64,000 bases of DNA from Pseudomonas fluorescens (lineage in GTDB: Bacteria; Pseudomonadota; Gammaproteobacteria; Pseudomonadales; Pseudomonadaceae): assembly GCF_902498065.1 (NCBI RefSeq), contig NZ_CABVIR010000010.1:124001-188000 (forward strand), in the 5' to 3' direction. Made by a program: the position numbers and the translations under genes. Below the pieces are notes generated by a model, which had not been told where the DNA came from, searched no databases, and saw only the letters and a list, made by a program, of their open reading frames with translations. Below, one piece after another: positions 56,789 through 64,000 of the stretch (the first letter of the stretch is position 1; every line of letters starts with the position of its first letter).

Positions 56789-58771
56789 TCAGGCCTTGCC
56801 TCGAATTAATCGGCGCAAGGCAAATCGGTTCGGATGGCACGCCTCGGCCACGGCTCTGGGCAAGGGCAGCGGTTCGTTATCCAGCCACGCCGCCAGCAAC
56901 TCGCCTGACAACGGAGCGGTGATCAAACCTCGGGAACCGTGGCCGCTGTTGACGTACAGGCCGTCCAGCCATGGACAAGAGATGTCCGGGGTTTGCCGGG
57001 CATCCTTGCTCAAGGCGCTGTAGGCGTCGGCGAACGCCAGACCGTCGGCCAATGGACCGACAATCGGCAAGTAATCCGGGCTGGTGCAGCGAAACGCTAC
57101 GCGCCCTTCAAGTGCTTCAGGTTGCAATGCATTCGCGCCGAGCCGAGCGACCAGGTCTACCGAGATTTCTTCGAGCATCAGCAGATTGCCTGCATGTTCG
57201 GCAGCGGTAGGGGTCAGGTCATCGGAGTTGAAATCGAAACTGGCACCCAGCGTGTGTTCACCCAAACGCGCTGGCGCGACATAACCTTCGGCGCAGACGA
57301 CGGTGCCCAGCGCCTGGCTTTCAGCGGTCTGTGGCAGGCGAGTGATCTGTCCCCGAATGCGTTTGAGCGGCAGTTCGCTGCTGTAGGAGAAACGTTTGAT
57401 CTCGGCAGCGCCGGCCAGTATTACCACCGGGGCATCGGCCAGTACGGTATCGCCTTCCAGGGCTTGCCAGTGTCCGTTCGCTCGACGCAACTCCAGCACA
57501 TCATGATGCGTCAGGACCTGTATGTTCGGGTGCGCAGCTTGCCATTGGCACAGGGCGGGCGGATGCACCCAGCCGCCTTCGGGGTAGAACAGGCCTCCCG
57601 ATTGCAGCGCGATGCCGGCGCGGATTTCGGCCTGCGCTCGATCGAGCGTGTGCAGCAAGTCCTCGGGAAACGCCGCAGCCAATTGCGCCTGACGCTGCGC
57701 TTCCTTGGCATTGAACGCCAGTTGCAACACACCGCAATCGTCCCAGTCGAGACCTCGATGCAACTGCTCAAGCACCCGTCGGGTATGGCCGAAACCGCTG
57801 ACGATCAATTGCGACAACGCCGTGCCATGTGCGGAAAGCTTGAGGTACAAAACCCCCTGAGGATTGCCCGAGGCTTCCTGTGCCAGTGCTGCGTGACGCT
57901 CCAGCAGACTGACTTGCCAACCCCGCGCCGCCAGGCTGGCGGCCGTCGCGCAACCGGCGAGGCCGGCGCCGATCACCAGGGCACGACGTTCGCCGTTTAG
58001 TGGCATCGGGCGCGCGAACCATGGTTTAGCCACGGCGGGCACCGGAACTTCCTCAGGCCAGCCGAGGAACACGCCGCGCAGGATTTCCCATTTGTGGCCA
58101 ATGCCGGGCGTGCGTTTCATCTTGAAGCCTGCGCCATTCAACAGACGACGTACCCACCCGGTGCTGGTGAAGGTGCTGATGGTCGAGCCGGGCGCCGCCA
58201 GTCGGGCCAGTTCGGCAAACAGTTCGGCGGTCCACATGTCGGGGTTTTTCGCCGGGGCGAAACCGTCGAGAAACCAGGCATCGATCTGCGCGTCCAGTTG
58301 TGGCAATTGCTCCAGCGCATCGCCGATCAGCAGCGTCAGGGTGATGCGCCCGTGGTCCAGAACCAGGCGCTGAAAGCCTTGATGGATTGCCACGTATTGC
58401 GCCAACAGTTGATCGGCAAACGGCTTGAGCTCCGGCCACAAGGCCAGCGCCCGCTGCAAGTCGGGCAGGCTCAGCGGGTACTTTTCGACACTGACAAAAT
58501 GCAATCGCGCACCGGCCACCGCGTGCTGCTCGAACAACTGCCAGGCGCACAGGAAATTCAACCCGGTGCCAAAACCGGTCTCGCCAATCACCAGCCTCCC
58601 GCCCACCGGCAACGCTGCAAAACGTTCACGCAGCGCGTTTTGTTCGAGGAAGACGTAGCGGGTTTCATCCAGCCCGGACAGGTCGGAAAAATACACATCA
58701 TCGAACACCCGCGAGCGCGGGAGCCCTTGGTCGTCCCAGTCGAGCTGGGCGTGGGGCAATACAGGTTTCAT
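56789..58771 (-). CDS. mnmC: Bifunctional tRNA (mnm5s2U34) biosynthesis protein MnmC
   Basis: MnmC finishes the wobble modification mnm5s2U34: the C-terminal FAD domain removes the carboxymethyl group and the N-terminal domain methylates the amine with SAM. The 660-residue protein has the methyltransferase motif VIGETGFGTGLNFLCAW and VDAWFLDGFAPAKNPDMW-type loop (DAWFLDGFAPAKNP), then the FAD loop RALVIGAGLAGCATAASLAARGW. It is convergent with the LRR/NEL gene at 5 bp. Confidence 0.96.
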   Translation of the reverse strand: MKPVLPHAQLDWDDQGLPRSRVFDDVYFSDLSGLDETRYVFLEQNALRERFAALPVGGRLVIGETGFGTGLNFLCAWQLFEQHAVAGARLHFVSVEKYPLSLPDLQRALALWPELKPFADQLLAQYVAIHQGFQRLVLDHGRITLTLLIGDALEQLPQLDAQIDAWFLDGFAPAKNPDMWTAELFAELARLAAPGSTISTFTSTGWVRRLLNGAGFKMKRTPGIGHKWEILRGVFLGWPEEVPVPAVAKPWFARPMPLNGERRALVIGAGLAGCATAASLAARGWQVSLLERHAALAQEASGNPQGVLYLKLSAHGTALSQLIVSGFGHTRRVLEQLHRGLDWDDCGVLQLAFNAKEAQRQAQLAAAFPEDLLHTLDRAQAEIRAGIALQSGGLFYPEGGWVHPPALCQWQAAHPNIQVLTHHDVLELRRANGHWQALEGDTVLADAPVVILAGAAEIKRFSYSSELPLKRIRGQITRLPQTAESQALGTVVCAEGYVAPARLGEHTLGASFDFNSDDLTPTAAEHAGNLLMLEEISVDLVARLGANALQPEALEGRVAFRCTSPDYLPIVGPLADGLAFADAYSALSKDARQTPDISCPWLDGLYVNSGHGSRGLITAPLSGELLAAWLDNEPLPLPRAVAEACHPNRFALRRLIRGKA

Positions 58772-58931
58772 GGCAGGCTCGGCAACGGCAAGGCGGCCAT
58801 TCTAGCCGATCGACGAGTCGCTGCTTGATCCATGGCAACGTGCGGATCGGGCCGGGCAGTGAAAATGGGATTTCTCCCACACAGGAGAGGTCAATCCGCT
58901 AGTCTTGTTCAATCCTGGAAGGAGACGTTCA

Positions 58932-60455
58932 ATGTTCGAATCTGCCGAAATCGGTCACGTCATCGACAAAGAAACCTATGAAGCCGAAGTGCCGGCGCTG
59001 CGTGAAGCGTTGCTCGAGGCGCAGTTCGAACTGCAGCAGCAAAAACGCTTTCCGGTGATTATTTTGATCAACGGCATCGAAGGCGCCGGCAAGGGCGAGA
59101 CGGTGAAGCTGCTCAACGAATGGATGGACCCGCGCCTGATCGAGGTGCGCACGTTCGATCAGCAGACCGACGAAGAACTGGCGCGACCACCGGCCTGGCG
59201 CTACTGGCGGATGCTGCCGGCCACGGGGCGCATGGGAATTTTTTTCGGTAACTGGTACAGCCAGATGTTGCAGGGTCGGGTTCATGGCGTGATCAAGGAT
59301 CCCCGGCTCGATCAAAGCATCAACGGTGCCGAACGCCTGGAAAAGATGTTGTGCGATGAAGGTGCGCTGATCTTCAAGTTCTGGTTCCACCTCTCCAAGA
59401 AGCAAATGAAGGACCGCCTCAAGGCCCTGGCCGATGACCCGCTGCACAGCTGGCGCATCAGCCCGCTGGACTGGCAGCAATCGGAGACTTACGACAAGTT
59501 CGTCAAGTACGGCGAACGCATTCTGCGCCGCACCAGCCGCGACTATGCGCCGTGGCATGTCATCGCCGGGATGGACCCGCGCTATCGCAGCCTGGCGGTC
59601 GGCAGGATTCTGCTTGACGGCCTGCAAGAAGCCTTGAAAAGACCGAAGATTCACCCGGACAAAGTCAGCGCCGCGCCATTGGCCAGCAGTGTCGATCGGG
59701 TGACCTTGCTCGACAGCCTCGACCTGAGCCAACACTTGGAGAAGGAAGACTACGAAGAGCAACTGATCACTGAGCAGGCGCGTTTTTCCGGGTTGATGCG
59801 CGACAAGCGCATGCGCCAGTACGCCTTGATCGCCGTGTTTGAAGGCAACGATGCGGCAGGCAAAGGCGGGGCGATCCGGCGGGTGGCCGCTGCGCTCGAT
59901 CCTCGGCAATACAGCATCGTGCCGATCGCCGCGCCCACCGAAGAAGAGAGGGCGCATCCTTACCTGTGGCGATTCTGGCGGCATATTCCGGCACGGTCCA
60001 AATTCACCGTGTTCGACCGTTCCTGGTATGGCCGGGTGCTGGTGGAGCGTATCGAAGGCTTTTGCAGCCCGGCTGACTGGCTGCGCGCTTACAGTGAAAT
60101 CAACGATTTCGAAGAGCAGATCGCCGATGCCGGTGTAATCGTGGTCAAGTTCTGGCTAGCCATCGATAAAGAAACGCAAATGGAGCGCTTCGAAGAGCGC
60201 GAGCAGATCCCCTTCAAGCGCTTCAAGATTACCGAAGATGACTGGCGCAATCGCGAAAAGTGGGACGCCTATCGGGCTGCAGTTGGCGACATGGTTGACC
60301 GTACCAGCACCGAAATCTCACCCTGGACGCTGGTGGAAGCCAACGACAAGCGCTGGGCGCGGGTCAAGGTTTTGCGCACGCTTAACCAGGCGCTGGAAGC
60401 GGCGTTCGAGAAATCCGACAAGCACGAGAAAAAGCTGAAAAAGTTGAAGAAGTGA
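58932..60455 (+). CDS. pap: Polyphosphate:AMP phosphotransferase (double PPK2 domain)
   Basis: Pap makes ADP from AMP with polyphosphate as donor. The 507-residue protein has two fused PPK2 domains. The first has INGIEGAGKGETVKLLNEWMDPR; the second has AVFEGNDAAGKGGAIRRVAAALDPR with RSWYGRVLVER and is the catalytic one in known class II PPK2 enzymes. ATG 58932 has AAGGAG 8 bp upstream. The very basic tail (KKLKKLKK) is common. It lies beside the thiolase gene as in P. aeruginosa PA3454-PA3455. Confidence 0.94.
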   Translation: MFESAEIGHVIDKETYEAEVPALREALLEAQFELQQQKRFPVIILINGIEGAGKGETVKLLNEWMDPRLIEVRTFDQQTDEELARPPAWRYWRMLPATGRMGIFFGNWYSQMLQGRVHGVIKDPRLDQSINGAERLEKMLCDEGALIFKFWFHLSKKQMKDRLKALADDPLHSWRISPLDWQQSETYDKFVKYGERILRRTSRDYAPWHVIAGMDPRYRSLAVGRILLDGLQEALKRPKIHPDKVSAAPLASSVDRVTLLDSLDLSQHLEKEDYEEQLITEQARFSGLMRDKRMRQYALIAVFEGNDAAGKGGAIRRVAAALDPRQYSIVPIAAPTEEERAHPYLWRFWRHIPARSKFTVFDRSWYGRVLVERIEGFCSPADWLRAYSEINDFEEQIADAGVIVVKFWLAIDKETQMERFEEREQIPFKRFKITEDDWRNREKWDAYRAAVGDMVDRTSTEISPWTLVEANDKRWARVKVLRTLNQALEAAFEKSDKHEKKLKKLKK

Positions 60456-60556
60456 ACCGATGGTGACGCATACGCGGGGTGAATGATTGTCGCGACCGGT
60501 CACGGGTGGACTTATGCTCGATCCACTCTCAACCGACAACAATAATGAGGTATGCC

Positions 60557-61741
60557 ATGCGTGAAGTGGTGATCGTCGACAGCGTTCGGACCGGCCTGGC
60601 CAAGTCCTTTCGCGGCAAGTTCAACCAGACCCGTCCGGACGACATGGCGGCTCACTGCGTCAATGCGCTGCTGGCGCGCTCGGGCATCGACCCGGCCAGC
60701 GTCGAGGATTGCATCGTCGGCGCCGGCTCCAATGAAGGCGCCCAGGGCTACAACATTGGTCGCAACGTCGCGGTGCTTTCGCGTCTGGGTACCGGCACCG
60801 CCGGCATGACCCTCAACCGTTTCTGCTCATCGGGCTTGCAGGCCATCGCCATCGCCGCCAACCAGATTGCTTCGGGTTGCAGCGACATCATCGTCGCCGG
60901 TGGCGTCGAATCCATCAGCCTGACCATGAAAAGCGTCAACACCGACAACCTGATCAACCCGCTGCTGAAAGAGCAGGTGCCGGGCATCTACTTCCCCATG
61001 GGCCAGACCGCCGAAATCGTCGCCCGACGTTACAGCGTCAGCCGCGAAGAACAGGACCTGTACGCCCTGCAAAGTCAGCAACGTACTGCACACGCGCAGG
61101 CCGCCGGTTTGTTCGACGACGAAATCGTGCCGATGGCGGTGAAGTATCGGGTTGAAGACAAGGCCACCGGGCAGGTGCAGGTTCTCGACGGCGTTGTCGA
61201 TCGCGACGACTGCAATCGTCCGGACACTACGCTTGAGAGTCTGGTAGGGTTGAAACCGGTGTTTGCCGAAGACGGTTCAGTGACGGCGGGCAACTCGTCG
61301 CAGCTGTCCGATGGCGCGTCGATGACGCTGGTGATGAGCCTGGAGAAAGCACTGGAACTGGGATTGAAGCCGAAGGCGTTCTTCCGTGGTTTCACCGTGG
61401 CGGGCTGCGAGCCGGACGAAATGGGCATCGGCCCGGTGTTCTCGGTACCGAAGCTGCTCAAGGCCAAGGGGTTGCAGGTCGCCGACATCGACCTGTGGGA
61501 ACTCAACGAGGCCTTTGCCTCGCAATGCCTGTACAGCCGCAATCGGCTGGGGATCGATAACGACAAGTACAACGTCAATGGCGGCTCGATTTCCATTGGT
61601 CACCCGTTCGGCATGACCGGTTCGCGTCAGGTCGGGCATCTTGTGCGGGAATTGCAGCGGCGGAATTTGCGTTACGGCATCGTCACTATGTGCGTGGGTG
61701 GCGGGATGGGCGCGACCGGGTTGTTTGAAGCGGTGCGCTAA
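60557..61741 (+). CDS. Acetyl-CoA C-acyltransferase (thiolase)
   Basis: The 394-residue protein is a degradative-type thiolase, splitting 3-oxoacyl-CoA with CoA. The nucleophile Cys is in LNRFCSSGLQAIA (about residue 92), the His in GHPFGMTGSRQ and the second Cys in TMCVGGGMGATGLF. GAGG lies before ATG 60557; an ATG at 60545 is in frame. No fadB-type partner is adjacent, so it may act alone in beta-oxidation or on a special substrate. Confidence 0.93.
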   Translation: MREVVIVDSVRTGLAKSFRGKFNQTRPDDMAAHCVNALLARSGIDPASVEDCIVGAGSNEGAQGYNIGRNVAVLSRLGTGTAGMTLNRFCSSGLQAIAIAANQIASGCSDIIVAGGVESISLTMKSVNTDNLINPLLKEQVPGIYFPMGQTAEIVARRYSVSREEQDLYALQSQQRTAHAQAAGLFDDEIVPMAVKYRVEDKATGQVQVLDGVVDRDDCNRPDTTLESLVGLKPVFAEDGSVTAGNSSQLSDGASMTLVMSLEKALELGLKPKAFFRGFTVAGCEPDEMGIGPVFSVPKLLKAKGLQVADIDLWELNEAFASQCLYSRNRLGIDNDKYNVNGGSISIGHPFGMTGSRQVGHLVRELQRRNLRYGIVTMCVGGGMGATGLFEAVR

Positions 61742-61773
61742 AAGCCTTGAGATTTTTGGTGAATCTCAAATTG

Positions 61774-61865
61774 CTATCGCGGGCAAGCCCGCTCCCACAG
61801 GTTTTTTGATGGGCACAAAATTTGTGAACACCGAAGATCACTGTGGGAGCGGGCTTGCCCGCGAT
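61774..61865. repeat. REP palindrome pair
   Basis: Inverted units ctatcgcgggcaagcccgct... (61774-61800) and ctgtgggagcgggcttgccc... (61841-61865). Confidence 0.9.
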
Positions 61866-61879
61866 GCAGGTGCCTCGGT

Positions 61880-62074
61880 CTATCGACTGGCGCTTAAAAG
61901 CTGCATCCGCGCAACATAAGCCTCAATCCCCCGCTCAGCCGCCTCCGGGTTTTCAAACGGCCCCTCCAGGGTGTTTTCCCGGGTGCTGAAATACAACTCC
62001 CCGTTTACCCGACAAATCCGGTCACAGCGAAAGTGCGTGGCGGGGGCGTTGTCCTGGGCGCGCATGCCGTACAT
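61880..62074 (-). CDS. Small conserved Pseudomonas protein (DUF6316-like)
   Basis: The 64-residue protein reads MYGMRAQDNAPATHFRCDRICRVNGELYFSTRENT and ends with a helix (AAERGIEAYVARMQLLSA). I recognise this as a small family of pseudomonads, probably DUF6316, of unknown role. AGGAG lies 8 bp before the ATG. It is divergent from the EamA gene. Confidence 0.75.
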   Translation of the reverse strand: MYGMRAQDNAPATHFRCDRICRVNGELYFSTRENTLEGPFENPEAAERGIEAYVARMQLLSASR

Positions 62075-62284
62075 GGCGGTCTCCTGAAAGGTGTTCCTGT
62101 TGGCGGATCAAATGAGCTTATGCATGAACCGCTTATAGCGCCTGGCCAACCGATCGACGGCATATCGCCAATTTGTTGCTGCGACCCGCACAGTTTCATT
62201 TGCGTCCGGTAGCCAACTGTCCCTGTGTGCCAGGCCGCGCTGAGCCTAGAATGACGGCTCTTGCCATCGGGCTTTGAGGTACGC

Positions 62285-63244
62285 ATGCACATTTCATCGG
62301 GTCGCTGGGTTTACGGCCTGTTCCTGGCCTTGTTGACCGCGTTGTTGTGGGGAATCCTGCCGATCAAACTCAAGCAAGTGCTGCTGGTGATGGACCCGGT
62401 CACGGTGACCTGGTTTCGGCTGATGGTGTCCGGCGGGTGCCTGTTCATTTACCTGGCAGCCACCAAACGCCTGCCGAGCCGCAAAGTGCTCGGGCCGCGC
62501 GGTGGCTGGCTGGTGTTGATGGCGGTGCTCGGTCTGGTGGGCAACTACGTCCTGTATTTGATGGGCCTGAACCTGCTCAGCCCCGGCACCGCGCAACTGG
62601 TGGTGCAGATGGGCCCGATCATGTTGCTGATCGCCAGCCTGTTTGTGTTCAAGGAGCGCTTCAGCGTGGGGCAGGGGATTGGCCTGCTGGTGTTGCTGAT
62701 TGGTTTCGGACTGTTTTTCAACCAGCGTCTGGCTGAGTTGCTCACTTCGCTGACCGACTACACGGCGGGCGTGCTCCTGGTGTTGTTGGCGTCCACGGTC
62801 TGGACCTTCTACGCCCTTGGGCAGAAGCAATTGCTGACGGTGTGGAATTCGTTGCAGGTAATGATGGTGATTTACCTGTTCTGCGGGTTGCTGCTGACGC
62901 CGTGGGTGCATCCGCTGGAAGCGCTGCAACTGAGTCCGCTGCAAGGCTGGCTGTTGCTGGCGTGCTGCATGAACACCCTGATTGCGTATGGCGCGTTTGC
63001 CGAAGCGCTGGCGCACTGGGAAGCCTCGCGGGTGAGTGCGACGCTGGCGATCACGCCGTTGGTGACGTTCGCGGCGGTGGCCATGGCCGCCTGGTTGTGG
63101 CCTGAGTATGTGCATGCCGAGACGATCAATGGTCTGGGGTATGGCGGGGCGGTACTGGTGGTATTGGGGTCGGCGCTGGTGGCGTTGGGGCCGTCGTTGA
63201 TTGCGGGGCTCAAGGCGCGCAAGGTTCGGATGGCGGCCAGTTAG
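62285..63244 (+). CDS. EamA/DMT-superfamily transporter
   Basis: The 319-residue inner-membrane protein has about ten hydrophobic helices in two EamA repeats (residues ~8-145 and ~165-310), with the TALLWGILPIKLKQVLLVMDPVTVTWFRL start and the second-repeat motif AEALAHWEASRVSATLAITPLVTFAAVAMAAWLWPEY. Members export amino acids, metabolites or drugs; the substrate is unknown. ATG 62285 has GAGG upstream. Confidence 0.88.
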   Translation: MHISSGRWVYGLFLALLTALLWGILPIKLKQVLLVMDPVTVTWFRLMVSGGCLFIYLAATKRLPSRKVLGPRGGWLVLMAVLGLVGNYVLYLMGLNLLSPGTAQLVVQMGPIMLLIASLFVFKERFSVGQGIGLLVLLIGFGLFFNQRLAELLTSLTDYTAGVLLVLLASTVWTFYALGQKQLLTVWNSLQVMMVIYLFCGLLLTPWVHPLEALQLSPLQGWLLLACCMNTLIAYGAFAEALAHWEASRVSATLAITPLVTFAAVAMAAWLWPEYVHAETINGLGYGGAVLVVLGSALVALGPSLIAGLKARKVRMAAS

Positions 63245-63258
63245 ACCGCGTTATCGCT

Positions 63259-63323
63259 CATCGCGAGCAGGCTCGCTCCCACAGGAGTACTCGGTCAACT
63301 GTGGGAGCGAGCCTGCTCGCGAT
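63259..63323. repeat. REP palindrome pair
   Basis: Inverted canonical units catcgcgagcaggctcgctc... (63259-63285) and gtgggagcgagcctgctcgc... (63301-63323), between the EamA gene and fumC. Confidence 0.9.
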
Positions 63324-63348
63324 GACTGACTAAAGGCCGCCCAAAATC

Positions 63349-64000
<652 letters not shown>

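Overview
The window looks like a chromosome segment of a fluorescent-group Pseudomonas (P. fluorescens / P. koreensis type). Grounds: high GC with Pseudomonas codon use, many REP palindromes of the form 'tgggagcgagcctgctcgcgat', and gene orders that match my memory of the P. aeruginosa PA2951-PA2967 region (fab genes to etf genes) and PA3454-PA3461 region (thiolase, polyphosphate:AMP phosphotransferase, NAGGN genes). No rRNA, tRNA, CRISPR array, intact insertion sequence or prophage was seen.

Layout. (1) 1-10.8 kb is a conserved housekeeping block: fabG (cut by the window edge), acpP, fabF, pabC, mltG, tmk, holB, pilZ, a TatD hydrolase, a TetR regulator, a MoaA-like radical SAM protein, a DUF4823 lipoprotein and a DUF1285 protein. 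Between the TatD and TetR genes lies a minus-strand small RNA gene that I identify as rgsA. Its RNA carries an anti-Shine-Dalgarno stretch that matches the acpP leader 6.5 kb away.

(2) 10.8-32.5 kb is an accessory carbon-utilisation island between DUF1285 and etfQO, two genes that I recall as neighbours in P. aeruginosa. It holds an oxidative sugar route (FadR-type regulator, SMP-30 lactonase, SDR sugar dehydrogenase, AraFGH importer, then dgoK-dgoA-dgoD-dgoT and an IclR regulator). The likely job is sugar to lactone to galactonate to KDGal to pyruvate plus glyceraldehyde 3-phosphate. The dehydrogenase and dgoK start from near-identical promoter cassettes with the palindrome ATCCCA-N5-TGGGAT, so they probably belong to one regulon. 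Set inside this route is a cluster of a GntR/UTRA regulator, an ADP-ribosylglycohydrolase-family protein, an NCS1 permease and a PfkB kinase. It resembles the uncharacterised yegTUVW set of enterics with a different transporter. A zinc alcohol dehydrogenase with a divergent AraC regulator ends the island.

(3) 32.5-36.5 kb holds the electron-transfer flavoprotein genes (etfQO, and divergent etfBA). Their shared 547-bp intergenic region carries a PsrA-type operator, a long hairpin and a MITE-like inverted-repeat element.

(4) 36.5-46.7 kb is a mixed envelope and regulatory block: a solute-binding protein with two OmpA/DUF4398 lipoproteins, a MocR-type regulator, a YkgJ cysteine-cluster protein, a START-domain protein, an LtaS-type membrane sulfatase, a tiny DUF3309 membrane protein, an SDR, YnfA, a CsrA/Rsm paralogue and a UPF0270 protein.

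(5) 46.8-51.7 kb is the minus-strand osmoprotectant operon for N-acetylglutaminylglutamine amide. (6) 52.0-56.8 kb is one 1601-residue protein with leucine-rich repeats and a NEL-type E3 ubiquitin-ligase domain, a probable host-directed effector. (7) 56.8-64.0 kb is conserved again: mnmC, polyphosphate:AMP phosphotransferase, thiolase, a small DUF protein, an EamA transporter and the 3' end of fumC.
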